Origin: Spartobacteria bacterium
GTDB lineage: Bacteria; Verrucomicrobiota; Verrucomicrobiia; Chthoniobacterales; Chthoniobacteraceae
Length of the DNA: 64,000 bases
Assembly (NCBI GenBank): GCA_021324395.1
Contig: JAJPJG010000032.1
Coordinates: 1 to 64,000, forward strand
Reading direction: 5' to 3'
Shown here: in pieces, positions 28,617-37,271 of the stretch
Layout of the letters: the number at the start of each line of letters is the position of its first letter
Numbering within the stretch: the first letter of the stretch is position 1
Translations under genes and position numbers: made by a program
The notes under the pieces: generated by a model
What the model saw: only the letters and a program-made list of their open reading frames with translations
Database searches by the model: none
Told to the model about the DNA's origin: nothing

Positions 28617-28856
28617 ATGAATTCGCCGCTGATGCAGTTTTTCAAACGCGCGCTGAATCGCGAGCCGGTGTTGCACCCGATCGATCGAGGGCTTGCGAAG
28701 CAGTGGATCAAACGCCGGCTCGTCGTGGTTTTTCCGGAGTTGCGCGACGATCCGCGTGCGCTCGAGGAGGCTTATCGCGCGCTGAGTCTCGAGCCGAAAC
28801 TCGGCACGGAGGAAGGTGACGCGGCGACTTATTTTGAAATGACGCTGCCGCTGTAG
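28617..28856 (+). CDS. Small hypothetical protein
   Basis: 79 residues, basic N-half (FFKRALNREPVLHPIDRG, KQWIKRRLVVVF) and acidic C-half (LEEAYRALSLEP... EEGDAATYFEM). No signal or membrane segment. It stands between the carotenoid gene and convergent ssb, 6 bases from the ssb stop. Family not recognised; probably real because of its clean placement. Confidence 0.6.
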   Translation: MNSPLMQFFKRALNREPVLHPIDRGLAKQWIKRRLVVVFPELRDDPRALEEAYRALSLEPKLGTEEGDAATYFEMTLPL

Positions 28857-28862
28857 CGCGCG

Positions 28863-29327
28863 CTAAAACGGAATGTCGTCTTCCTCGACCGCGTCGAGGT
28901 CGGGATCAGCCGGCGGCTTGGCCGGTGTGGATGGGCGCGATTGTGATTGCTGACGCGGGCGGGATTCGCCGCCCGATTCGCCGCCGCCACCTTCGCGCGA
29001 GCCGATGAGTTGGACGCTTTCGCCGACGACTTTGAGTTTGCTGCGTTTCTGGCCGGATTGTTTGTCGTCCCACGTGTCGAGCTGCAGGCGGCCTTCTACA
29101 AAAAGCGGGCGGCCCTTTTTACAATACTCGCCGACGACTTCGGCCGAGCGTCCCCACAAAGTCACATCAACAAAAACCGTCTCCTCGCGCTTTTCGCCAT
29201 TGTCACCGGAGTAAAAACGGTTGATTGCCAGTCCGATGTCGGCGACGGCTGTGCCTTTCGGCGTATAGCGGACTTCGGGGTCGCGTGTCAGATTCCCCAT
29301 CAACATGACTTTGTTTAGATTCGCCAT
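28863..29327 (-). CDS. ssb: Single-stranded DNA-binding protein Ssb
   Basis: 154 residues: N-terminal OB fold (LNKVMLMGNLTRDPEVRYTP, FVDVTLWGRSAE, KGRPLFVEGRLQLDTWDD), a Gly/Ser/Pro-rich linker and the conserved acidic tip ending EEDDIPF that recruits repair proteins. Last gene of prs-rplY-pth-rpsF-ssb. rpsR and rplI, which often follow, are missing here. Confidence 0.97.
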   Translation of the reverse strand: MANLNKVMLMGNLTRDPEVRYTPKGTAVADIGLAINRFYSGDNGEKREETVFVDVTLWGRSAEVVGEYCKKGRPLFVEGRLQLDTWDDKQSGQKRSKLKVVGESVQLIGSREGGGGESGGESRPRQQSQSRPSTPAKPPADPDLDAVEEDDIPF

Positions 29328-29345
29328 GCGCGAAAGGTAATGGGG

Positions 29346-29687
29346 CTACTCGCTTTTAGCAGCTTTTTCTTTACGCGGTTTTTTCTCGGCGGGCGCTTTC
29401 GGCGCGAGCTTTTGGTAGTGCTGGCGGTAAACGTCTTCGTCGAGTTTCAGTTTCGCTTTGAGCTTATCGATGAGTTGCGGCTCCGCTTCGAAAATGAAGT
29501 TCACGAAGTAGCCGGAGTCGAGCGGACCGGCGACGTAGCTGAACTGGCGCCTGTCCATTTTCTGGATCTGCTCGACGCGTGCGCCCTCTTTTTTGAATTC
29601 GCCTTCGAGACGGTCGATGATGTCCTTGGCGCTTTCTTCGTTGCCTTTGGTATTGAGGACGAGAAGTCCTTCGTAACGGTTTTTCAT
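29346..29687 (-). CDS. rpsF: 30S ribosomal protein S6
   Basis: 113 residues. Seen: RYEGLLVLNTKGNEESAKDI, the RRM-like core (RRQFSYVAGPLDSGYFVNFIF) and a Lys-rich tail. Binds S18 in the platform of the 30S subunit. 18 bases upstream of ssb and 9 bases after pth, so in one operon. The ssb/rpsF order is the classical one. Confidence 0.96.
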   Translation of the reverse strand: MKNRYEGLLVLNTKGNEESAKDIIDRLEGEFKKEGARVEQIQKMDRRQFSYVAGPLDSGYFVNFIFEAEPQLIDKLKAKLKLDEDVYRQHYQKLAPKAPAEKKPRKEKAAKSE

Positions 29688-29696
29688 AGTTTGTTT

Positions 29697-30266
29697 TTAG
29701 TTAAATTTGTTCATTGCGGCTTCGATGCCGTTTTGTTGTGTAAAATCGATCGCGTCCACTGCGCACGCGAGGCTTTCGTCTAGCGTGGGTGTTTCGTCCG
29801 CAGTGAAACGGCCGAGCACGTGATTCGTCAGCTCGCGTCCGTTCGCGGCACCGATTCCGACGCGCAAACGCGGGACGGCCTGTGTGCCGAGATGGACTAG
29901 GATCGACTGCATGCCGTTGTGTCCACCGGCGGAACCGCTCGCGCGCAAACGCAATTTCCCGAGCGGCAGCGCGACGTCATCGAATACGACGAGCGTCTCA
30001 TGCGGCTCGATTTTGTAAAATCGGCTCACATTCGACACGGGCTCACCGCTGAGATTCATAAAGCTCAGCGGCTTGCACAACATCACGCCGGCATGAGATG
30101 CGATTTCCGCGTTCCACTTCGATTCGTGACGAAAATGCACCGATGCGCGCGCTGCGAGCTGATCGAGGATCATAAAACCGATGTTATGGCGCGTCTGCGC
30201 GTATTCGCGACCGGGATTGCCGAGGCCGACGATGAGACGAAAACCAAGCGCGGGTGCGGAGTCCAC
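29697..30266 (-). CDS. pth: Peptidyl-tRNA hydrolase Pth
   Basis: 189 residues. LIVGLGNPGREYAQTRHNIGF contains the catalytic His and the Asn nearby; KPLSFMNLSGEPV and DDVALPLGKLRLRASGSAGGHNG follow. Releases tRNA from stalled peptidyl-tRNA. In the gap before it (30267-30374) lie two short 7-nt repeat tracts. Confidence 0.96.
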   Translation of the reverse strand: MDSAPALGFRLIVGLGNPGREYAQTRHNIGFMILDQLAARASVHFRHESKWNAEIASHAGVMLCKPLSFMNLSGEPVSNVSRFYKIEPHETLVVFDDVALPLGKLRLRASGSAGGHNGMQSILVHLGTQAVPRLRVGIGAANGRELTNHVLGRFTADETPTLDESLACAVDAIDFTQQNGIEAAMNKFN

Positions 30267-30280
30267 ATTGCGTTAACAAC

Positions 30281-30315
30281 AATGAGGAATGAGGAATGAT
30301 AAATGAGGAATGGAA
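30281..30315. repeat. 7-nt mini-repeat tract (AATGAGG)
   Basis: Five consecutive heptamers AATGAGG, AATGAGG, AATGATA, AATGAGG, AATGGAA between rplY and pth. Exact 7-nt period. Confidence 0.8.
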
Positions 30316-30345
30316 AAAGTGCGCGACTGTGTCGCGGCAAACCCA

Positions 30346-30373
30346 TTCTGCATTTTGCATCCTGCATCCTGCA
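30346..30373. repeat. 7-nt mini-repeat tract (TCCTGCA)
   Basis: Four heptamers TTCTGCA, TTTTGCA, TCCTGCA, TCCTGCA ending 1 base before the rplY stop codon. A different heptamer from the tract 30 bp away, with the same period. Confidence 0.8.
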
Positions 30374-30374
30374 T

Positions 30375-31040
30375 TTACTTCTTCTCCGGTGCAGCAGCCG
30401 GCTCTTCCTTTTTCTCCTTGATGACTTCCGGCGCGGTCGGCGCTTCGGCCGGTGCGGTTTCTTCGTGAACGGTCGGCGCGGCAACAAGGAAGACGGTCAA
30501 ATCCGCATCTTCCAGCGCGATGACGCCGTTCGGCAGTTTGATGTCTTTGACATGGATCGAGTCGCCGATATCGAGCGCGGAAACATCAACGATGATCATT
30601 TCCGGCAAATCTTTTGGCAGGCACTCGACTTCCAGCGAGCGGAGACTTTGCTCCAAAATGCCGCCGAAATTTTTCACGCCGGTCGCTTCGCCGGACGGCT
30701 CGACCGGAATCGACGCCTTCAGCGTTTCGTTCATGTTGATCGCGTGAAAATCGACGTGCAGCACTTTGCCGCTGAGCGGCGCGTGCTGGACTTCCTGGAT
30801 GAGCGCCATGCGGTTCGCTTTTTTACCAGCGTCGCTGATCTCGAGCTCGACGAGGATGTTCTCGCCGACTGCGTGGCTAAGCAGCGTTTCGATGTCGCGG
30901 GCGCTGACTTGCAGCGGTTGCGGCTGCGATTTCGCGCCGTAAATAATCGCTGGCACGATGCCTTGTTTTTTTAGTTGGTTGACCGCCGACCGGCCCACGT
31001 GGGGACGAGTCTGCGCGCTGAGTTTAATTTGTTTTGACAT
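30375..31040 (-). CDS. rplY: 50S ribosomal protein L25 / general stress protein Ctc
   Basis: 221 residues, the long form with N-terminal 5S-rRNA-binding L25 domain (KLSAQTRPHVGRSAVNQLKK) and the C-terminal TL5/CTC beta domain, then an Ala/Pro/Glu/Lys-rich tail. Binds 5S rRNA. Second gene of the prs operon; prs-ctc-pth is a widespread order. Confidence 0.94.
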   Translation of the reverse strand: MSKQIKLSAQTRPHVGRSAVNQLKKQGIVPAIIYGAKSQPQPLQVSARDIETLLSHAVGENILVELEISDAGKKANRMALIQEVQHAPLSGKVLHVDFHAINMNETLKASIPVEPSGEATGVKNFGGILEQSLRSLEVECLPKDLPEMIIVDVSALDIGDSIHVKDIKLPNGVIALEDADLTVFLVAAPTVHEETAPAEAPTAPEVIKEKKEEPAAAPEKK

Positions 31041-31064
31041 AGTAAAATGGAGCTGTGCGCTCCG

Positions 31065-32024
31065 TTATTTCGGACCGTTGATCTCGAATAACGAGCTCAC
31101 CGATTCATCGTTGTGGATGCGCTTGATACCTTCGCCGAGGAGTTCCGCGATGCAAAGCACCGTGATGCGGCATTCGTCGCTGGAGCGAACGGGGACGCTG
31201 TTAGTCGTGACGAGTTCTTCGATTTCCGAACCCTTCAGCCGTTCGATCGCCAGATCCGACAGCACCGCGTGCGAAACGCCTGCGTAGATATTTAGCGCGC
31301 CGTGTTTCTTAAGGATCTTCGCCGCACTTGTCAAGGTGCCAGCGGTCTCCGTGAGGTCGTCGACGAGGATGACGTTTCTATTTTCAACCTCGCCGATGAC
31401 GTAAAGTGATTTGATTTCCGTGGCGCTCTCGCGGCGCTTTGCGACGATCGCGAGCTCCGAGCCGAGCGCATTCGAATAAGCCGCGGCCATTTTTAATCCG
31501 CCGACATCGGGCGAGACGACCGTCACATCCGTGAGGTTTTTCGAGCGCCAATGCTTGATCAAAACCGGCAGCGCATAGAGGTGATCGACGGGAATGTCGA
31601 AAAAGCCGGCGACTTGCTGCGCGTGGAGATCGACAGTGAGGACGCGATTCACGCCGGCGGCGGTGAGCACGTTCGCGATCAATTTCGCCGTGATCGGCAC
31701 GCGCGGCTGGTCTTTGCGGTCCTGTCGTGCGTAGCCAAAAAACGGAATTACCGCCGTGATGCGCGATGCGCTTGCGCGACGGGCGGCATCGACCATGATG
31801 AGCAGCTCCATCAAATTCTGGTTCGTCGGCGGGCAGGTGGGCTGAACGATAAACACATCGCGGCCGCGCACGTTTTCATTGATCTTAACGAATGTTTCGC
31901 CGTCTGGAAACGAGCTCACCGTGGCGTCGCCGAGCGGCACGCCGACGAAATCGGCGATCTGCTGCGCAAGCGCGCGATGCGCTGAGCCGGAGAAGATTTT
32001 GAGTTCGGAAATGGAGCGTTGCAT
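31065..32024 (-). CDS. prs: Ribose-phosphate pyrophosphokinase
   Basis: 319 residues from the ATG at 32024, chosen as the usual family start (ELKIFSGSAHRALA); a longer frame upstream is not conserved. Makes PRPP from ribose-5-P and ATP. Seen: SFPDGETFVKINENVRG, FFGYARQDRKDQPRVPI, VLTVDLHAQQ and the PRPP loop NVILVDDLTETAGTL. First gene of the prs-rplY-pth-rpsF-ssb run. Confidence 0.96.
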   Translation of the reverse strand: MQRSISELKIFSGSAHRALAQQIADFVGVPLGDATVSSFPDGETFVKINENVRGRDVFIVQPTCPPTNQNLMELLIMVDAARRASASRITAVIPFFGYARQDRKDQPRVPITAKLIANVLTAAGVNRVLTVDLHAQQVAGFFDIPVDHLYALPVLIKHWRSKNLTDVTVVSPDVGGLKMAAAYSNALGSELAIVAKRRESATEIKSLYVIGEVENRNVILVDDLTETAGTLTSAAKILKKHGALNIYAGVSHAVLSDLAIERLKGSEIEELVTTNSVPVRSSDECRITVLCIAELLGEGIKRIHNDESVSSLFEINGPK

Positions 32025-32210
32025 TGTGCGCCGGAACGAGCGGGAGAGCGACTCTAGGCGTCGCCGAACGAATATCAATCGCAAATTCGCGGGTAGCCTT
32101 GTCGCAGCCGATGAAGCGAAAAGTTAAATCGATGTTGCCAAAAAGGTCGACAGAACCATTCAACCTGAATACAAACGCGTTCACCGAATTCCGGTTCACT
32201 CACAAACATT

Positions 32211-32942
32211 ATGAAAAAGAAAATCGTTTGTTCCATACTGGTATCTATTGCACTCGGTGCATCGCTCTGGGCCGGGCCGATCGACAAACAACCGATCGAG
32301 AAGCAGGTCGTCGCTGAAGACCTTTTCAATGACAACGAACTTCAATTCGATGTCTTCGCTTCCTACAGCTACGGCGAAAACGAAAAGATAACCAAGACCA
32401 CAAAACACGATATTACATTTCGTAACACGAAGGATGTTTTTAGCGACCGACCGCGCATCATTCCCGAAGCGTTTCCCAGACAAGGCCCCAAATTCATCGT
32501 CACAGTGACACATATAACAAGGACGGGAACGCAGCATACCACGGAAACAAAGACCGTGGGACACACCGGCCTTTTTGACAGCGACAATGCGTTCGGCGGA
32601 GGCGTCGGGCTCAATTACTTTTTCGCGCGTTATTTTGGTTTCGGCGCGGAAGGCGACTGGTTCGCAGGCGGCGAAGCGATTCACATCGTCGATGGCAATT
32701 TGTTTCTGCGCTACCCGATCAATTTCGATTTTACCGGCAAACGCCGGGGCATTGCGCCTTATCTTTTCGGTGGATACGGCGCGCGCTTTGACGGAACGAA
32801 ATGGGGCGTCGGCCATGTCGGCGCGGGCGTCGAGCTTCGGCTCAACCATCGGCTTGCGTGGTTCGTGGATGGCCGCTTCGTCTTCGGACACGGCGATGCG
32901 GAAGCAGGAATCTGGCGCAGCGGCGTGCGTGTTATTTTTTAA
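32211..32942 (+). CDS. Outer-membrane beta-barrel protein (paralogue 1)
   Basis: 243 residues; signal peptide MKKKIVCSILVSIALGASLWA. Repeating amphipathic strands, e.g. FGGGVGLNYFFARYFGFGAEGDWF, APYLFGGYGARFDGTKWGVGH, VGAGVELRLNHRLAWFVDGRF and a terminal GVRVIF, typical of eight-stranded barrels. The next gene is shorter but matches it strand for strand, except for an insert of about 40 residues here (residues 55-110). Function unknown. No RBS is visible before the ATG. Confidence 0.78.
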   Translation: MKKKIVCSILVSIALGASLWAGPIDKQPIEKQVVAEDLFNDNELQFDVFASYSYGENEKITKTTKHDITFRNTKDVFSDRPRIIPEAFPRQGPKFIVTVTHITRTGTQHTTETKTVGHTGLFDSDNAFGGGVGLNYFFARYFGFGAEGDWFAGGEAIHIVDGNLFLRYPINFDFTGKRRGIAPYLFGGYGARFDGTKWGVGHVGAGVELRLNHRLAWFVDGRFVFGHGDAEAGIWRSGVRVIF

Positions 32943-33106
32943 AAAGAGGCCAACCCGTTTGCAGGGCAAACGCCCACAGGTCAATCGGTGAGTCCACCTA
33001 TGCAGCGCAGCTAATTTTTTCTTTACACACTTAAACACATTTCCTACCTCTCATAACGCGATTTAAATAATCGCACACAAACAAACCACAAAACTAAGGA
33101 GTAAAA

Positions 33107-33676
33107 ATGAAAAAATCCCTATTTGCAGTCCTCGCGTCCGTCGCTATCGCAGCTACCGGCATCGCCGGCACCGCCACGGTCAGCTCGGGCAAAGGCTACA
33201 AAGAATACAAGCAAGTCGAGCAGCCCTCGTGCTTCTCGGACACTGAAATCCAGGCTGATGTCTTCGGCGCTTATGCTGTGACTGAAGGCGGCCAGGGTGG
33301 CGTGTTCCATGGAGATCACGGTTGGGGCGGCGGCATTGGCCTAAACTACTTCTTCCACCGCTACTTTGGTATCGGTGCTGAAGGTGTCTGGCTCGATGCA
33401 AACCCGCATGCAGTTCATGAAGCCGGCGGAAGCATCTTCTTCCGCTTCCCGATCGACTCGATCTGTCTCGCGCCCTACGTTTACGTAGGCGGCAGCGCGC
33501 AGTTCGACGGTGAAGATTGGGCGGCTGGTCATGCTGGCGCCGGTCTCGAATACCGCGTTGTCCCGAACAAAATCGGCATCTTCGTTGATGGCCGTTTCAC
33601 CTATCTGGGTGATCGTTTCGGCGGCAACGACCTGCACTTCACGCTCGTGCGTGCAGGTGTTCGCTGGGTGTTCTAA
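33107..33676 (+). CDS. Outer-membrane beta-barrel protein (paralogue 2)
   Basis: 189 residues; signal peptide ending near GIAGTA. WGGGIGLNYFFHRYFGIGAE, APYVYVGGSAQFDGEDWAAGH, AGAGLEYRVVPNKIGIFVDG and terminal RWVF place it as a paralogue of the preceding gene. A near-perfect RBS (AAGGAG, 6 bases before ATG) and a strong terminator suggest high expression. Function unknown; OprF/OmpX-like small barrels are the closest type. Confidence 0.82.
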   Translation: MKKSLFAVLASVAIAATGIAGTATVSSGKGYKEYKQVEQPSCFSDTEIQADVFGAYAVTEGGQGGVFHGDHGWGGGIGLNYFFHRYFGIGAEGVWLDANPHAVHEAGGSIFFRFPIDSICLAPYVYVGGSAQFDGEDWAAGHAGAGLEYRVVPNKIGIFVDGRFTYLGDRFGGNDLHFTLVRAGVRWVF

Positions 33677-33699
33677 GCAAACCTAACGCAGTTTAACAA

Positions 33700-33733
33700 A
33701 CGCCGGAGTCTTCGGACTCCGGCGTTTTTTTTG
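33700..33733 (+). terminator. Rho-independent terminator with UUCG tetraloop
   Basis: Stem ACGCCGGAGTC/GACTCCGGCGT closed by a TTCG tetraloop, then a run of 8-9 T. Ends the barrel gene; on the minus strand it lies just after the dnaE stop and could serve both. Confidence 0.95.
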
Positions 33734-33744
33734 CTAAGTAAACG

Positions 33745-36700
33745 TCAGTGCATCAGCCACGGCGCGAGTCGCTCGCGGCATTCGGGCGAAAAATCAACGC
33801 CGAATTCCGGACCAAGGTGCATCCTCAATTTCGCGCCGTTGCCGTTGACGAAACGCAGTTCCATCCGGCGCGTGCCGGGAAATTGCTCGATCGTCTTTTT
33901 CAAATCGAGCAGATCGTTTTCCGTCGTGCGATCGTGCGGCAGCGTGAGCACGATAGGTGAATTTTCCGGGCGTGGCGCGGAGGGTTTGAGCGGCTTCACT
34001 TCCGCTGCAACGAGCCTCACGGCTTCTTCGCGCTTGTCGACCCGCGCGGTGATCGCAACGACGCGGCCTGACTCGAGATGCGCCGCGCATTTCGCGAACG
34101 CCTCGTTCCAAATCATCACCTCGACCGAACCGGTCAAATCTTCCAGCACGACGATGGCAAACGGCTTGCCATCTTTTTTTGTGAACTTTTTGTCAACGCT
34201 TGTTAGCGCCCCGGCGACTTGCGCTGTTGCTTTGTCATCGACTTCGTTGAGGGTGTTGATCGCGTGGTATTTTCCGAGCGTATCGCGGTATTCGTCCAGC
34301 GGATGACCGGTGACGTAAAAACCGAGCAGCTCTTTTTCGTAAGCGAGTTTTTCGGCGAGCGGCCACGGTGCGACGCGTTGCGCAGTGCGTTTTGGCGCGG
34401 CATTGTTTTGCGCAAAATCGTTGAACATTGAAAACTGCCCGGACGAACGGTCGCGATGCGCCGAAGCCGATGCAGCGAGAGCCACATCGATCTCCGAAAA
34501 AAGTTGCGCGCGATCCGCGCCGGTCCAGTCGAAAGCGCCGCATTTCACGAGAGATTCGAGCACTTTTTTGTTGATCTTCCGTGAGTCGAGCCGTGCGCAA
34601 AAATCATCGAGCGAATTGAATTCGCCATTCTTCTCGCGTTCCTCGATTGCCGCTGCCATGGCCGCTTCTCCCACGTTTTTGATCGCGGCCAGTCCGTAAC
34701 GGATTCCAGTTTTTTCATTTTCCTCCGGCACGAATTTTAGCGCGCTGCGATTCACGTCCGGCGGCAAAATCTCGATGCCCATCCGCTGGCATTCGCTCAC
34801 GAAAACCGAGATTTTGTCCGTGTTGGAAATTTCGTTGGACAGCACCGCTGCCATGAAGTCGACCGGAAAATTCGCCTTCAAAAATGCGGTCTGATAACTC
34901 ACCCACGCATACGCCGCCGAGTGCGAACGGTTGAAACCGTAGCCCGCGAATTTCTCGAGCAAATCGAAAATCTCGTTCGCCTTTTTTTCCTCAATCCCGT
35001 TGAGCTCCTTGCAGCCTTTGAGGAATTTCTCGCGCTCCTTCGCCATCTTTTCCTTGTCTTTTTTGCCCATGGCGCGACGCAGCAAATCCGCGCCGCCGAG
35101 CGTGTAACCGGCGAGCACCTGCGCAGCCTGCATGACCTGCTCCTGGTAAACGAAAATCCCGTAGGTTTCCGCGCAGACTTTCTCCAAAAGCGGGTGCGCG
35201 TATTTGATTTTGGCCTGTCCCTTTTTGCGTTTGATGTAATCGGGAATCAGGTCCATCGGGCCGGGCCGATAAAGCGCGAGAATCGCGTTGATGTCCTCGA
35301 TGTCGCGCACGTCGAATTGCCGGCAGACGTTCACCATGCCGCCGGACTCGACTTGGAAAACCGCAGTCGTTTCGCCGCGATTGTAAATGTCAAACGTCCG
35401 CTGGTCATCGAGCGGAATTTTGTTGATGTCAAAATCCGGCTGTTTCTGCCGGATCAATGCCACCGCGTCGGTGATGACCGTCAGCGTTTTCAGCCCGAGA
35501 AAATCCATTTTCAGCATGCCGAGGTCGCCGAGCGGCCCCATCGCATACTGGCTCACGATTCCGCCGTCGTTGCCGCGCGCGAGCGGGACATATTCGGACA
35601 AATCGCGGTCGCTGATCACGACGCCCGCCGCGTGGACGCCGGTGTTGCGCGAGAGGCCTTCGAGCACGCTCGCGTGCCGCCAAAGCTCCGCCGTCGCGGG
35701 CTCGGTTTCGACCGCTTTTTTGAGGTCGGGATTTTTGTCGATCGCGCCGGCGATGTGTTCCATCTGTCCGGTCTCTTTGTTTTTCTTGTCTTCGCCGTTG
35801 AGCGTGATGTTCAACTCGTTCGGGATCATTTTCGCGATGCGATCCGCGTCGCCGTAGCTCAAGCCCATCACGCGCCCGACGTCTCGCACGACCGATTTCG
35901 CACCGAGAGTGCCGAACGTCACGATCTGCGCCACCGCACGCTCGCCATATTTTTTGCGCACGTATTCGATGACTTCGCCGCGGCGATTCTGGCAAAAATC
36001 GACGTCGATATCGGGCGGGCTGACGCGCTCGGGGTTTAGAAATCGTTCAAACAGCAGTTTGTATTTGATCGGATCGATATCAGTGATGCCGATCACGTAA
36101 GCGACCATCGAACCGGCCGCTGATCCGCGACCCGGTCCCACCGGAATTCCCTGCTGTTTTGCCCAATGGATGAAATCCCAGACGATGAGGAAATAGTTCA
36201 CGAAGCCCTGCTTTTCTAGCACGGCAAGCTCGCGCTCGAGACGCTCGCGAATCGGCACTGCATCAGCATCCGCACCAAATCGCGTCCGCGCGCCATCGTC
36301 GCAAAGTTTGCGCAAAAACTGATTCTGCGTGAATCCTTCAGGCGGCGTGTAATTCGGATATTTTGGTTTATTGAATTCGAGTTCGAGATGGCACCGCTCC
36401 GCGATCCGCAGCGTATTATCGCACGCGTCCGGAAACTCGCGAAACAGCTCGCGCATTTCCGCCGGTGATTTGAAATAGAGCTCCGGCACGTAACGCATCC
36501 GGCGCTCGTCGGCGACATTCGAGCCGGTGCCGATGCAAATCATCACGTCGTGCGCCTCGTGATGCGAGCGCTCGAGAAAGTGCACGTCGTTTGCCGCGAC
36601 GAGGCCGACGCCGAACTCCTTTGCGATCCGCGGCAGCGCTTTGTTGCACTTTCGCTGCGCCTCGATTCCGTGGTCGTGCATCTCGAGGAAAAAATTGTCG

Positions 36701-37212
36701 CGCCCGAGAATGTCGCGAAACGTCGCGACGCCTTCCTGCGCTTTTTTAAACTGATCCTGCTGGATCGCCATGTTGATCTCGCCTTTCAAGCACCCGCTCA
36801 TGCCGATGAGCCCTTCGGCGTGCGCCGCGAGCAGCTCCTTATCGATGCGCGGCTTGTAATACATGCCATCGAGATGCGCAGTTGAGATAAGCTTTACGAG
36901 ATTGCGATAGCCGGTTTCATTTTCCGCCAGCAGCGTGAAATGATACGCGGCATCGCGCGCGGAGTTCGCTTGTTTCTCGGTGTGTTTGCCGAGTGCCATG
37001 TAAGCTTCGCAGCCAATGATCGGTTTGATCCCCGACTTCTCCGCTTCCTGGTAAAATTCAATCGCGCCATAGAGCACGCCGTGATCCGTCATCGCCACCG
37101 CCGGCATGCCGAACTCGCGCGCTTTTTTCATTACGTCCGGAATGCGATTCGCGCCGTCGAGCATCGAGTATTCCGTATGCAGATGAAGATGGACGAACGA
37201 ATCGGAGGCCAT
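33745..37212 (-). CDS. dnaE: DNA polymerase III subunit alpha
   Basis: 1,155 residues from ATG at 37212; a longer frame upstream encodes a basic, non-conserved stretch and is rejected. PHP domain opening FVHLHLHTEYSMLDGANRI, polymerase catalytic acids in SPPDIDVDFCQNRRGEVIEY, the fingers GRGSAAGSMVAYVIGITDIDP, helix-hairpin-helix, and the OB domain near the C-terminus (VEVMIWNEAF). This is the main replicative polymerase, type DnaE1. Confidence 0.97.
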   Translation of the reverse strand: MASDSFVHLHLHTEYSMLDGANRIPDVMKKAREFGMPAVAMTDHGVLYGAIEFYQEAEKSGIKPIIGCEAYMALGKHTEKQANSARDAAYHFTLLAENETGYRNLVKLISTAHLDGMYYKPRIDKELLAAHAEGLIGMSGCLKGEINMAIQQDQFKKAQEGVATFRDILGRDNFFLEMHDHGIEAQRKCNKALPRIAKEFGVGLVAANDVHFLERSHHEAHDVMICIGTGSNVADERRMRYVPELYFKSPAEMRELFREFPDACDNTLRIAERCHLELEFNKPKYPNYTPPEGFTQNQFLRKLCDDGARTRFGADADAVPIRERLERELAVLEKQGFVNYFLIVWDFIHWAKQQGIPVGPGRGSAAGSMVAYVIGITDIDPIKYKLLFERFLNPERVSPPDIDVDFCQNRRGEVIEYVRKKYGERAVAQIVTFGTLGAKSVVRDVGRVMGLSYGDADRIAKMIPNELNITLNGEDKKNKETGQMEHIAGAIDKNPDLKKAVETEPATAELWRHASVLEGLSRNTGVHAAGVVISDRDLSEYVPLARGNDGGIVSQYAMGPLGDLGMLKMDFLGLKTLTVITDAVALIRQKQPDFDINKIPLDDQRTFDIYNRGETTAVFQVESGGMVNVCRQFDVRDIEDINAILALYRPGPMDLIPDYIKRKKGQAKIKYAHPLLEKVCAETYGIFVYQEQVMQAAQVLAGYTLGGADLLRRAMGKKDKEKMAKEREKFLKGCKELNGIEEKKANEIFDLLEKFAGYGFNRSHSAAYAWVSYQTAFLKANFPVDFMAAVLSNEISNTDKISVFVSECQRMGIEILPPDVNRSALKFVPEENEKTGIRYGLAAIKNVGEAAMAAAIEEREKNGEFNSLDDFCARLDSRKINKKVLESLVKCGAFDWTGADRAQLFSEIDVALAASASAHRDRSSGQFSMFNDFAQNNAAPKRTAQRVAPWPLAEKLAYEKELLGFYVTGHPLDEYRDTLGKYHAINTLNEVDDKATAQVAGALTSVDKKFTKKDGKPFAIVVLEDLTGSVEVMIWNEAFAKCAAHLESGRVVAITARVDKREEAVRLVAAEVKPLKPSAPRPENSPIVLTLPHDRTTENDLLDLKKTIEQFPGTRRMELRFVNGNGAKLRMHLGPEFGVDFSPECRERLAPWLMH

Positions 37213-37271
37213 GGGATGCGGAATATATCGCGAAAATGAGCGCTGCGAAGTGACAAAAGGCGAAAAACGAT

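Noticed and set aside
34921..36039. 372-residue plus-strand ORF.
   Set aside because: Antisense to dnaE.
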